Notes under the pieces: generated by a model
What the model was told of the DNA's origin: nothing
The model's input: the letters and a program-made list of their open reading frames with translations, nothing else
The model's database searches: none
Shown here: positions 34,658-44,273 of the stretch, piece by piece
How the letters are laid out: each line of letters opens with the position of its first letter
How positions within the stretch are numbered: the stretch's first letter is position 1
NCBI GenBank assembly: GCA_016720145.1
Contig: JADJXV010000010.1
Coordinates: 1-64,000, forward strand
Origin: Ignavibacteria bacterium
Lineage (GTDB): Bacteria > Bacteroidota > Ignavibacteria > Kapaibacteriales > UBA961
Reading direction: 5' to 3'
DNA length: 64,000 nucleotides
Made by a program: the position numbers and the translations under genes

Positions 34658-36929
34658 ACACTGTGCGTTTCAGCCGCAACGAATTACTTATCACACTCAC
34701 GGAACTCATCGCCATCGCCGCTGCTGCAATCATTGGATTGAGATATCCAAATGCCGCGAGAGGTATTCCGATGCTATTAAAAATAAACGCCCAAAAGAGA
34801 TTTTGACGGATGGTACGCATCGTGTGTTGCGAGAGAAGAATTGCTCTTGCTACATCGCGGATATCATTTTTCATGAGGGTGATGTCGGCTGTTTCGATGG
34901 CTGCATCCGAACCGCTTCGCATCGCAATTCCTACATCCGCTTGCGCGAGCGCAGGCGTATCATTGATACCGTCACCAATCATCGCTACGGATATTCCTCC
35001 TGTCTGTAACTGCTGTATTTTCGATGCTTTATCCCCGGGCAATACTTCCGCAATTACTGTCGTAATTCCTACCTGAAGGGCAATTGCTTCCGCCGTCGCA
35101 TGCTTGTCTCCGGTGAGCATTATTGTTTCAATTCCAAGCGCTTGAAGTTTTGCAATTCCATCGCGTGCAGTGGGGGAAATCGTGTCACCAATTCCAAAGA
35201 TACCCTTGACCTCAGAATTAACGGCAACAAAGACAGGAGTGAGTCCAACACGTGAATACTTTTCAGAAAGTTCGGAGAAATTTCCAAGAGTGACTGAACG
35301 TTCATTCATCGCTGAAGTATTCCCAATTACAATTTCATTCGTTCCAAATTTCCCCTGTACTCCCATACCCGTCAGCGAGAGAAAACTCCCTTTTTCAAAC
35401 GGCTGAGGTTGCTTGGCAATGTTCAAAAAATCAAAGACTTGCGGTGGTGCTGAATGTTCGGAATATTCCACAATCGCCCGGGCGAGTGGATGTTCGGACT
35501 TGTTCTCTAATTCTGCGCAGTACGTCAGAAGTTCGCTCTCATCAGCACTCGGATCGCATTTCCATTCCTGCACTTTTGGTTTGCCGAGAGTAATTGTTCC
35601 CGTTTTGTCGAAGACGACAGTACGAATCTTCTCCGCACGCTCAAGACTATCAGCATTTTTGATGAGAATTCCACGTTCTGCACCGATACCCGAACCCACG
35701 ATAATCGCCGTTGGAGTGGCGAGTCCGAGAGCGCACGGACAGGCGATAATAAGCACGGCGATGGCGTGCATGAGAGCGGTTGGGAATTCAACACTCAAGC
35801 CAAAATAGGAGATTGCAAACGTAAGAATTGCAATCGCAATTACCGTAGGAGCAAAGATATACGCAATTTTATCGGCGAGGAGTTGGATGGGAGGTTTTGA
35901 TCCTTGTGCAGATTCGACAAGCTTTGCAATACGCGCAAGAACGGTATGCGTTCCAATAGCAGTCGCCCGAAATTCTATACTTCCCGTTGTATTCAGTGTG
36001 CCGCCATAGACATTGTCGTTCACACTTTTTTCGACCGGAATACTCTCGCCCGTGAGCATCGATTCGTTGACCGCTGTCGCACCGCTCATGATTTCTCCAT
36101 CGGTCGGGATGATTTCTCCCGGACGAACAATGATGATGTCATTGATCTGAATAGATGCGGCGGGTGTTTCGGTTAGAACGCCATTTTTCATCACATTCGC
36201 TGTCTTGGGCTGGAGGTTAAGCAAGTGCCTGAGCGCCGAAGTGGTTTTGTTTTTTGCCCGCGCCTCGAGGTATCGTCCCACCAAAATCAACGTAATAATC
36301 GTGCCCGTTGTATCAAAATACAAATGGTCGTGAATGTGCGTAATTCCAAGCAAAGAAGGGAAATACAGTGCTGTCGTGCTGTAAGCGTACGCCGCACCAG
36401 TCCCTACGGCAACAAGTGTATTCATATCCGCCGAAAAGTGCAGAAGACCTTTCCACGCGGCGATAAAAAAACGTTTTCCCGAGTAGAAGAGGAGAATCGA
36501 TGTAGCGATAAACAATCCATGATACACCATAGACACAACGGAAGAAGGCAATTCCATGAACCAATCAGTCATCGTCATCATGCTTACCACCATCACCGGC
36601 ACGGCGAGAATTGTAGCAATTCGGAGTTCATTTTGAAGTTTCTTAAAATGTACGTTTTTATGGTCTTCGGCGGTGACCGATGCAGATTGTCCTAGCGGAT
36701 CCACTTTCGGGAGAAGTAACGTATATCCTGCTGCATCAACCAATTCCGCGGCATGTGCCAAGCTGATACGCTCTGGATTGAAGGTGAGATTGACTTTCTC
36801 TGTCGCAAGATTCACAAGTGCCGACTCGACGCCATCGGCTTTCATCAGTACTTTCTCGACTCGGGCGACGCAACTTGCACACGTCATGCCTTCGACCGGG
36901 AGGATAATTGTTTGAGGAGATGTGGACAT
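34656..36929 (-). CDS. copA: Copper-translocating P1B-type ATPase
   Basis: 757 residues. One heavy-metal-associated domain at the N-terminus (GMTCASCVARVEKVL). Eight membrane helices are expected; the sixth holds IIACPCALGLATP near residue 400, the CPC metal site of Cu(I) pumps. The phosphorylation motif is VVFDKTGTITLGK near 440. The nucleotide domain has SEHPLARAIVEYSE (the HP motif), and VAMIGDGINDTPALAQADVG lies near 650. It exports Cu(I) from the cytosol using ATP. No CueR/CsoR regulator or copper chaperone gene is adjacent. The last codons (LKRTV) run straight into a repeat palindrome that provides the stop. Confidence 0.95.
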   Translation of the reverse strand: MSTSPQTIILPVEGMTCASCVARVEKVLMKADGVESALVNLATEKVNLTFNPERISLAHAAELVDAAGYTLLLPKVDPLGQSASVTAEDHKNVHFKKLQNELRIATILAVPVMVVSMMTMTDWFMELPSSVVSMVYHGLFIATSILLFYSGKRFFIAAWKGLLHFSADMNTLVAVGTGAAYAYSTTALYFPSLLGITHIHDHLYFDTTGTIITLILVGRYLEARAKNKTTSALRHLLNLQPKTANVMKNGVLTETPAASIQINDIIIVRPGEIIPTDGEIMSGATAVNESMLTGESIPVEKSVNDNVYGGTLNTTGSIEFRATAIGTHTVLARIAKLVESAQGSKPPIQLLADKIAYIFAPTVIAIAILTFAISYFGLSVEFPTALMHAIAVLIIACPCALGLATPTAIIVGSGIGAERGILIKNADSLERAEKIRTVVFDKTGTITLGKPKVQEWKCDPSADESELLTYCAELENKSEHPLARAIVEYSEHSAPPQVFDFLNIAKQPQPFEKGSFLSLTGMGVQGKFGTNEIVIGNTSAMNERSVTLGNFSELSEKYSRVGLTPVFVAVNSEVKGIFGIGDTISPTARDGIAKLQALGIETIMLTGDKHATAEAIALQVGITTVIAEVLPGDKASKIQQLQTGGISVAMIGDGINDTPALAQADVGIAMRSGSDAAIETADITLMKNDIRDVARAILLSQHTMRTIRQNLFWAFIFNSIGIPLAAFGYLNPMIAAAAMAMSSVSVISNSLRLKRTV

Positions 36930-36997
36930 AACAGTAATAAATTGTCAATATCAAACGAATAAAAGAGTTATGAGATTGGTATAGTTATCAGAGCGTA

Positions 36998-37053
36998 GGG
37001 GCGAATTGCATTCGCCCAACATCTAGCACGACCAGGGCGAATGCGATTCGCCC
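36998..37053. repeat. Pair of GGGCGAAT/ATTCGCCC palindromes
   Basis: Palindromes at 36998-37017 and 37035-37053, flanked by GTAG and CTACG, so the pair is itself roughly inverted. It is the same family as 24198-24218. It lies between copA and nadB and may end nadB transcription. Confidence 0.8.
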
Positions 37054-37094
37054 CTACGACCATTTCATTTAAAAAGCAACGTGCTTAATTACCA

Positions 37095-38621
37095 TCACCA
37101 CAAATTCACATTAAAATGCAACCCACAATTCTCCGTTCGGCTTGCCGCCCCCGAAGCAATCAACAGCGCGGTCTGCGTCATATTACGCACTTCGATCAGT
37201 TCAAGAGTAAGTTCATTGTGCCGGTACAAATACTCAATTTCATCAGCCATTGCGAGCAGGCGATTCTGTGCAAATTCCAATTCCTGCGTATGCCGCACAA
37301 TCCCAACATTTTTCCACATTACTTCCTGAATTTCCTGTTTCAGTAAGTGCACAATCGACGTCGTTAACGCACCTTTTTGGGTAGAAAAATTCGATTCATG
37401 GAGAACAATTCCTGAAGTAACTTCCGGTAAATGAATCACATCCTGCGCCGCTGCTTTTGCGAAAACGACCGCTTCGAGCAGGGAATTACTCGCAAGCCGA
37501 TTCGCACCATGAACTCCTGTGCAGGCCACTTCACCACATGCATAAAGGCGCTTGATACTCGTTCGTGCGTGAAGGTCGGTGACAATTCCACCACATTCAT
37601 AATGCGCTGCCGGCACGACGGGGATCATTTCTTTCGAAATATCAATTCCCCAACGCAGACATTCCTCAAAAATAGTAGGGAAGTGCGCTCGCAACGTGTC
37701 TTCATCATGCGCGGTACAATCCAAAAACATAGAAGTATCGCCGGATAATCGCATCTCACGAACAATGGCACGGGCGACGATATCGCGTGGGGCGAGTGAA
37801 CCAAGGGGATGATACTCCTCCATAAACGTCGAACCGTCCCGTCGCTTAAGTTCGCAGCCAAACCCTCTCACCGCTTCGCTAATAAGAAACGAATGTGCGT
37901 TCGGATGATAGAGCGATGTCGGGTGAAACTGCACAAATTCCATATTCTTCAACTCAGCACCAGCGCGCGCGGCGATCGCATAGCCGTCACCGGTTGCAAT
38001 TGATGGATTCGTGGTGTGCGCATAAACCTGACCGCATCCTCCGGTCGCGAGCATTGTCGCCTTGGCAGTTACGGAAAGTAAACGGTGTTCGTGGGGGATA
38101 AATGCGGTAATTCCTGTGCATTCAACGCCTGACGTGAAGCTTAGGTCGAGAGCAATTGCATGTTCAATCGTGGTAATCAATGGATGCGAGGACACTGCAT
38201 CCGTGAGCGCTCGCTCGATTTCACGTCCGGTCAGGTCTTTCGCATGCACGATTCGATGACGACTGTGTCCGCCTTCGCGACCTACTTCAAGAGCTTTGTC
38301 ATGTGTTTTGGAGAAATTCGTGCCCTGTTCGATGAGCCATGCAATCGCCTCCGGCGCTTGATGAACGATACATTCGACCGCTGATTTATCGCAAAGCCCT
38401 GCACCAGCTACCAACGTATCCTTAACATGTAAGTCAAAACTATCATTATCTGTTACCACAGCAGCAATCCCGCCTTGAGCGTAATTCGTATTCGACTCCC
38501 GCGTTTCATTCTTCGTGAGAATCACCACCTTCATTCCAAGACGTGCCGATTCAAGCGCGAAGGTGAGACCGGCAATTCCGCTGCCGATGACGACGATGTC
38601 TGTTTTAATCCAATCGTTCAT
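37095..38621 (-). CDS. nadB: L-aspartate oxidase
   Basis: 508 residues from ATG 38621, which follows GGAAGAAAC; a TTG four codons upstream is less likely. FAD-binding motif DIVVIGSGIAGLTFALESA, then NTNYAQGGIAAVV. Active-site landmarks are EGGHSRHRIVHAKDLTG, ATGGCGQVYAHTTNP and HYECGGIVTDLHARTS. The C-terminal helical domain ends near MTQTALLIASGAASRTENCG. It oxidises L-aspartate to iminoaspartate, the first step of de novo NAD synthesis. It lies 52 nt after nadA, in one transcription unit. nadC is not in the window. Confidence 0.96.
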   Translation of the reverse strand: MNDWIKTDIVVIGSGIAGLTFALESARLGMKVVILTKNETRESNTNYAQGGIAAVVTDNDSFDLHVKDTLVAGAGLCDKSAVECIVHQAPEAIAWLIEQGTNFSKTHDKALEVGREGGHSRHRIVHAKDLTGREIERALTDAVSSHPLITTIEHAIALDLSFTSGVECTGITAFIPHEHRLLSVTAKATMLATGGCGQVYAHTTNPSIATGDGYAIAARAGAELKNMEFVQFHPTSLYHPNAHSFLISEAVRGFGCELKRRDGSTFMEEYHPLGSLAPRDIVARAIVREMRLSGDTSMFLDCTAHDEDTLRAHFPTIFEECLRWGIDISKEMIPVVPAAHYECGGIVTDLHARTSIKRLYACGEVACTGVHGANRLASNSLLEAVVFAKAAAQDVIHLPEVTSGIVLHESNFSTQKGALTTSIVHLLKQEIQEVMWKNVGIVRHTQELEFAQNRLLAMADEIEYLYRHNELTLELIEVRNMTQTALLIASGAASRTENCGLHFNVNLW

Positions 38622-38673
38622 TGTTTCTTCCAATCTTCAGTTTTACTAAATCGATAAATTCAGCGTATCATCC

Positions 38674-39732
38674 TCAGTTAAACTCCATCATTCGCTCTAT
38701 CGGCAGAAGCGCGCGGGAACGTATATCTTCCGGAACATCAATGACATACTTCGCTTCCAAGGACGTTCCAATCGACCGCAGCGCATCGCGTGTATTTTCA
38801 AGGGTAATGCGTTTCATGTGCGGACATTGTATGCACGGCGTGACGAATGACTTCTCGGGGTAGAGTCCTTGCAGCGTCGCGCCGAGGTCGCATTCTGAAC
38901 CCAATATAAACTCCTTCATCGGGCTTTCTCCGACATAGCGGATAATATCCGAGGTGCTGCCGACGATTCCGGGTGAGTTCGCAAGTGCTTGCAGAACAGC
39001 GTCATCCGGCACTTCCCAATGCACGAGCACGGCGGCGTTTGGGTTCATTGCCTGCATGCCGGCGATTCGCCCGGGTGTGAACTGTTCGTGTACTTCACAT
39101 GCTCCTTCCCAGAGGATCATCTTTTTGCCGGTTTTCTCGGTAATCACGCGTTGCAGATTGCGCCCCATGAATTTATCGGGAAGAAATATAAGCGTGTCAC
39201 TCTCGAATGACTCGGCAATTGCAAGCGCGTTCCGAGACGTGCAGCAGATATCACATTCTGCCTTCGTTTCGGCGTACGTGTTGACGTAAGCAATCACCGG
39301 AACGCCGGGATACTGTGCTTTGAGGGCAACGACATCAGCACCCGTGATACTTGACGCAAGCGAACATCCGGCATCATGATTCGGCAGAAGAACTTTCTTA
39401 TCGGGATTGAGAATAAAGGCCGTTTCAGCCATAAATTTCACACCGCAGAAGATAATATAGTCCGATTCCACATCCATTGCTGCACGGCTGAGCCCAAGCG
39501 AATCGCCGACGAAGTCCGCAATGCCACCATGTTCGGACGTGATTTGGAGTTCGGCAGGCATGTAGTAATGCGACAGCACTACCGCATTATGCTTCTTTTT
39601 CAGTGCGCGAATCTCTTCGACAAGTCCGAGTAAATCCTGCGAAGTATATTCAACGGCGCATCCGGTCTGCATCGAAGAGTAGCGGTCGAGTAAAACGGTA
39701 TCTGATTGTTCGGTAGTCATGAGTAATTCCAT
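38674..39732 (-). CDS. nadA: Quinolinate synthase A
   Basis: 352 residues from ATG 39732; a GTG at 39756 and an ATG at 39720 are also in frame, and no ribosome site decides. Motifs: AVVLSHYYMPAELQ, FCGVKFMAETAFILNP, LLPNHDAGCSLASSI (first cluster cysteine), CDICCTSRNALAIAES (second) and FVTPCIQCPHMKRITLEN (third). The three cysteines bind the [4Fe-4S] cluster used to condense iminoaspartate with dihydroxyacetone phosphate to quinolinate. It forms an operon with nadB downstream. Confidence 0.95.
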   Translation of the reverse strand: MELLMTTEQSDTVLLDRYSSMQTGCAVEYTSQDLLGLVEEIRALKKKHNAVVLSHYYMPAELQITSEHGGIADFVGDSLGLSRAAMDVESDYIIFCGVKFMAETAFILNPDKKVLLPNHDAGCSLASSITGADVVALKAQYPGVPVIAYVNTYAETKAECDICCTSRNALAIAESFESDTLIFLPDKFMGRNLQRVITEKTGKKMILWEGACEVHEQFTPGRIAGMQAMNPNAAVLVHWEVPDDAVLQALANSPGIVGSTSDIIRYVGESPMKEFILGSECDLGATLQGLYPEKSFVTPCIQCPHMKRITLENTRDALRSIGTSLEAKYVIDVPEDIRSRALLPIERMMEFN

Positions 39733-39845
39733 GGTAAATTTTTGGTTTGATGTCACACAATACGAGAAATGTTCAATTGGAACGGTGCAGTGAATGAACG
39801 TTCACTCACTGCATCCATTCTCCAATAAATACTCACCGCCATCAA

Positions 39846-41237
39846 TTACAACTGACGAAAGCGCGCTTGAAAGAAGCGTAAGTACTTTGGCTCGTAAATC
39901 ATCTCAAGTCCGCGGATTTCATCACGACGTTCGAACACATCAAGAACTGATTCAGCGGTTACATCCATGTGCGCTTGTGTATAAACGCGGCGGGGTATTG
40001 TCAGGCGAACAAGTTCGAGTTTTGGGTAATGATGGTTGCCCGTTTTGGCGTCTCGACCGGCGGAAACGATGCCACGTTCCATTGAGCGAACCCCGGAATT
40101 CATATAGAGTTCAGCAGCAAGAGTTTGAGCAGGGAATTGATCTTGCGTGAGGTGCGGAAGGAAGGTTTTAGCATTAAGATACACTGCATGTCCACCGACA
40201 GGAAGCACAATCGGCACGCCCCACGAAGTCAATAAATCACCGAGATATTCCACCTGACCGACGCGAGCGCGGATGTGGTCGTCCTGCACTGCTTCTTCGA
40301 TGCCGCGAGCCATTGCTTCCATATCGCGACCGGCGAGACCGCCGTAGGTGTGCATACCTTCATAGACGACGACAAGATTGCGGGCTTCTTCATAGATTGT
40401 GTCGTCATTGATAGCGAGGAATCCACCGATATTCACGAGTAAGTCCTTTTTACCACTCATAGTACAGCCATCGGTATAGCTGCAGAATTCCTTTAAAATG
40501 TCTGCAACAGGTGTAGTCGAATACCCCTCTTCACGCTGTTGAATAAAGTATGCATTCTCCACTGCGCGCGTCGCATCAAGCATGATCTTGATACCGTGCT
40601 TTTGGCAAAGAGCGTGGACTTCGCGCATATTTTGCATCGAAATCGGTTGTCCGCCTGCCATATTCACCGTGGCGGCGACGCTCACATACGGAATTTTATC
40701 TGCGCCTACTCGAGTGATAAGATCATCGAGCTTCCGGATATCGACATTACCTTTGAATGGGTCGAGATTATTAGGGTCATGCGCTTCATCGACGATGATA
40801 TCGACAAAGGTGCCACCGGCGAGTTCTTGATGAAGACGAGTGGTGGTAAAGTACATGTTCCCAGGCACATAATCGCCCGGTTTGATACAGATGCGAGAAA
40901 GGAAATGTTCGGCTCCTCGCCCTTGGTGTGTGGGGATAATATGCTTATATCCATAATACTTCTGGATATTCGCTTCGAGATTGTAGAAATTCTGCGAACC
41001 CGAATACGATTCGTCTCCCATCATCATTCCCGCCCATTGATAATCGCTCATTGCGCTTGTACCGCTGTCGGTGAGGAGGTCGATATAGACGTCTTCGGAG
41101 TGGAGGAGGAAGGTATTGTATCCGGCATCTTGCATCGCTTTTGTGCGCTGTTCTTGCGTTGTCATTTTGAGGCGTTCAACCATCTTAATTTTGTATGGTT
41201 CTGCCCAGCTTCTACGTACCGGTCTTGTATGTGTCAT
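39846..41237 (-). CDS. tpl: Tyrosine phenol-lyase-like PLP enzyme (tryptophanase family)
   Basis: 463 residues. Fold-type-I PLP enzyme: IPTHQGRGAEHFLSRI binds phosphate, MLDATRAVENAYFI holds the PLP Asp, and TMSGKKDLLVNIGGFL holds the Schiff-base Lys (about 262). Residues that distinguish tyrosine phenol-lyase from tryptophanase in the family are present: NMYFTTTR, SGVRSMERGIVSAGRD (the Arg matching Arg381 of the Citrobacter enzyme) and LRFFQARF (the Phe matching Phe448). Tryptophanase has different residues at these places (IRAVEIG; LRHFTAKL). The predicted reaction is L-tyrosine to phenol, pyruvate and ammonia. It lies upstream of nadA with a 113-bp gap. Substrate choice is inference from recalled family sequences. 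Confidence 0.82.
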   Translation of the reverse strand: MTHTRPVRRSWAEPYKIKMVERLKMTTQEQRTKAMQDAGYNTFLLHSEDVYIDLLTDSGTSAMSDYQWAGMMMGDESYSGSQNFYNLEANIQKYYGYKHIIPTHQGRGAEHFLSRICIKPGDYVPGNMYFTTTRLHQELAGGTFVDIIVDEAHDPNNLDPFKGNVDIRKLDDLITRVGADKIPYVSVAATVNMAGGQPISMQNMREVHALCQKHGIKIMLDATRAVENAYFIQQREEGYSTTPVADILKEFCSYTDGCTMSGKKDLLVNIGGFLAINDDTIYEEARNLVVVYEGMHTYGGLAGRDMEAMARGIEEAVQDDHIRARVGQVEYLGDLLTSWGVPIVLPVGGHAVYLNAKTFLPHLTQDQFPAQTLAAELYMNSGVRSMERGIVSAGRDAKTGNHHYPKLELVRLTIPRRVYTQAHMDVTAESVLDVFERRDEIRGLEMIYEPKYLRFFQARFRQL

Positions 41238-41321
41238 TATTCCATCCTTTCTAAGTTTTTAAAATACTATATAGTCTCTATAATTTTCACGTTGTAATTT
41301 TAATGCTCCACATATAAAATT

Positions 41322-42577
41322 CTACATTTGGACTAACGTATCGAATAACGAGGCAAGCTTACCGGTTAATTGTTTTCGGTTGTATTGTTCGATCACAAAC
41401 CTATCAGCCCCCTGCAACTCCTTCCGTAGAAATTTTCCGAATAAATGTTCGATCGCTCGTTCAATTTCATGAACATCATCAGGTGGACAGCATATACCAT
41501 TTGCTTCGTAGATGACATCACTGATTGTACCTAGGGGCAGGCAACCAAGAATTTTTTTTCCTGTTCCGATATATTCAAAAATTTTACCGGGCGTACTTTC
41601 ATCATCTTTCATCATTAGCCACAAAACATCTGAATCTAATAGGAATTGTACACAATCTGCATGATTGAGATATCCATGAACGGTGACTGCATCTTCGAGA
41701 CCTAAACGTTTGATTATTTCTAAGTGTTCATCTCGAAATGCACCAAGAAAATGTGCTTCGACTCTTCCACGAAGGGTTTCATGCTGTTTAAAAAAAAGAC
41801 TCAATGCTTCTAAGAAATACTCAGGTGTACGATTCTCATAAAATAAGCCGGAATAGGTCATTCGCATTACTCCGTCTTTTCGCTCGGGAGGTAGGGTGGA
41901 CATATCTTCCGGGTCAAATCCTTGAGGTATCAATGTGACTTTACTTTCGTTGAGAAAATTATACCGGTCGATTAACTTCAATCGAATATTTTCGGAAGCG
42001 GTAATCACTGCGCTCGAAGCATGCAATACATTGGTTTCAATGAGATGTGGCGATTTTTTATGAAAATTGGTTGGGAAAGTTTTGAAAGGGATAATCCACC
42101 CACAAATCCCTATAATCGAGCACGAGAGGGATATTGAATTTCTTTAAAGTCAGCACCTATCAAAAACGCAGTTTGTGGTGGGGCTGTAGCATAAATCACA
42201 TCAAATTTTTCTGTTGAAAGGAGTGCGATTGCTGCTTTGAGGGTTGATTTTTTCCATCCTATTTTGCTATCAGGAATTAAAATAAAGTCGGAAATACGAC
42301 TGAGTAATTTCCGAATTTTTTCGTGAGGTATGGCAATTGTGCCTTTGTTTTTGATGATAGAATTTGCATCCATTGAGTGAGTACGGATAATACGAATTCC
42401 TGGGTCGAGTTCGGCAAGTAAGGTGTCATCTTTGGCGTAATAGCCTGATTCGCCAACGGTAATGACGGTCGGCTCCCAACCAAAAAGAGGTAAGTATTTT
42501 ACAAATTTAAGCGTACGCTGTACACCACTTAGACCAAGAGGAGGGAAATAGTAGGCTAAGACGAGTACTTTTTTCAT
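41322..42577 (-). pseudogene. GT4-type glycosyltransferase broken by two frameshifts
   Basis: The N-terminal part starts at ATG 42577 (MKKVLVLAYYFPPLGLSGVQ, a glycosyltransferase family-4 N-terminus) and breaks near 42135 after DFKEIQ. A middle piece is readable in a second frame (PLVLDYRDLWVDYPFQNF). The C-terminal part resumes in a third frame near 42080 (TNFHKKSPHLIETN) and runs to the end, with LIPQGFDPED, MTYSGLFYENRTPEYFLEAL and DDESTPGKIFEYIGTGKKIL (the nucleotide-sugar-binding E..E region). Both breaks look like one extra base, in CCC/TTTCCC runs. Restored length is about 418 residues. Either a young pseudogene or a sequence error. It lies 84 bp before the tpl start. Confidence 0.85.
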
Positions 42578-42716
42578 GGGTTCTACCGGAAGAATTGGCG
42601 TGCAAATTACGGAATTTTGGTGAATTTGGTGGGTGTTCCTCCATTGATGTACCGGATAAAATGATTCGAATAATAGCAACAAATCATCCTAATATAGTAG
42701 AATAAAACAGTCTAAT

Positions 42717-44273
42717 TTACTTGATGAAGAACTGTTTTGCCGTCTTTACTTCGCCGTCTATACTTAGACTCAGCATATACATTCCACTTGGAATATTCAG
42801 CTTTTTCACATTGATTTTTTCAACATACTTTCCGTAACTTCTGGATTCATTGCTGATAATACTAGATACGATATTTCCATGTACATCATAGACTTTGAGA
42901 TTTACCGTTGCTTGAGAGCGGAGCTTGAAGGATACAAAGACAAATTCATCGCTTGGGTTGGGGTAATTTTCAAAACTGAACGACTCCGGAAACTCAGATA
43001 GCGGTACAGAAGATGTGATATAGTCGTTGTGATGACGCAAGTCTGTCCAAATACTCATAGCACCAAAATGAAGACGTGTCCATATCGGTCGGACGATGCC
43101 ATCATGCGCAGTGATACCGGTATAATCCCCAAAAAATACATCAGGATTAGGTACAAAAGGAGATTGACTTACTTTCCTATTTGCCCAAGTGTTGCCACCA
43201 TCGATAGATATTGCAAGATAAACATCGGTAGAGTCACCGGAATAATTTCTGCGATCATAAAAGAGGCAATAGAGATGCCCGGTCGTTTGATCAATTGTCA
43301 TACTTGTAAAGAATTGATGACGATTAGAGGCATCGTCATTTACTTTGATTGGAGCAGACCAAGTATCTCCGTGATCGGTGGATTTAATTATCCATATATC
43401 AGTGTTTTCGACACCATTACGTTGGTCTGACCAATTAATGTAGATTGTTCCACGATATGGACTTTGGCTCACATCGCACACAGTAAACGGGAGTCCGTTG
43501 GCCCGTTGAATTCCGGGTATATCGTAATACCAGCCATCGGGAAATGGGTCCACTATTTTTTCTTGAGGTAGCCAAGATTGTCCTTGATCGAGAGATTTGT
43601 TGAAAACCAGTCCGAGTGGTCCTGCCCAGCTGACGTAAAGCTCACCATTTGGACCGCAGGCGGGAGTCGCGCCTTCGACCGTATTATCATTATCGATACA
43701 GTCTCCGGCAATTGAATTCAACCGTAATGGATTCGACCATGATTCGCCACCATCGGTGGACTTTGAAAAGAGAATTGTACTACTGTCTGCTGTGGATTTA
43801 CTTCCGTATTTATCGAATTGTGTCCAGGTAAGATAGAGATTATTATTCCTGATGTCAATTGCACAGCTCTCTTTATCTTGAGCTTTTGTGCCATTTCGAC
43901 CCATAAAAGTACCATCATTCCACGATGAACCATTATCTGTAGTTTTTTGGCAGACGATTCTATCTATCCAAATACCTTTTGGTGGGTTAGAGAGATGGAA
44001 GAAGTAAAAGCTCCCGGTCGTATCGACAGCTATTATTGGATCTCCCCATACACCATAGCTTGATGTGAGTTTTTTACTCGTCCACGTGCGGCCTGTATCG
44101 GTACTGATATGATAATTATCAATATTAGAACCTGCGATAATAGTTCCGGGATGTTTGGGGCTAATCATTATGGAGGGTTCATGCGGGAAATCTTTATTGC
44201 TAATCATCACATTCTGTGCAAAAAGCTGCGAACCTGCAATCAGTAAAAAAGCAAGAAGTAGTATAGTATTCAT
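42717..44273 (-). CDS. Exported BNR/Asp-box repeat protein with type IX sorting domain
   Basis: 518 residues. The signal peptide is MNTILLLAFLLIAGSQLFAQ. Six-bladed sialidase-like propeller units carry Asp-box motifs S-x-D-x-G-x-x-W (STDTGRTW, KTTDNGSSW, KSTDGGESW, KSLDQGQSW, KSTDHGDTW, SIDGGNTW). The C-terminus is a Por-type sorting domain (FENYPNPSDEFVFVSFKL; IPSGMYMLSLSIDGEVKTAK). Asp boxes occur in sialidases but also in non-enzymatic propellers, and I do not see a clear arginine triad, so a catalytic role is not claimed. It is predicted to be on the cell surface or secreted. Confidence 0.88.
   Translation of the reverse strand: MNTILLLAFLLIAGSQLFAQNVMISNKDFPHEPSIMISPKHPGTIIAGSNIDNYHISTDTGRTWTSKKLTSSYGVWGDPIIAVDTTGSFYFFHLSNPPKGIWIDRIVCQKTTDNGSSWNDGTFMGRNGTKAQDKESCAIDIRNNNLYLTWTQFDKYGSKSTADSSTILFSKSTDGGESWSNPLRLNSIAGDCIDNDNTVEGATPACGPNGELYVSWAGPLGLVFNKSLDQGQSWLPQEKIVDPFPDGWYYDIPGIQRANGLPFTVCDVSQSPYRGTIYINWSDQRNGVENTDIWIIKSTDHGDTWSAPIKVNDDASNRHQFFTSMTIDQTTGHLYCLFYDRRNYSGDSTDVYLAISIDGGNTWANRKVSQSPFVPNPDVFFGDYTGITAHDGIVRPIWTRLHFGAMSIWTDLRHHNDYITSSVPLSEFPESFSFENYPNPSDEFVFVSFKLRSQATVNLKVYDVHGNIVSSIISNESRSYGKYVEKINVKKLNIPSGMYMLSLSIDGEVKTAKQFFIK

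Noticed and set aside
40539..41297. 252-codon plus-strand frame opposite the tyrosine phenol-lyase gene
   Set aside because: Antisense shadow of a highly conserved enzyme gene.
42717..44273. Sialidase (neuraminidase)
   Set aside because: Asp-box repeats are clear, but I could not identify the catalytic arginine triad or Tyr/Glu pair; the call is limited to a BNR-repeat protein.
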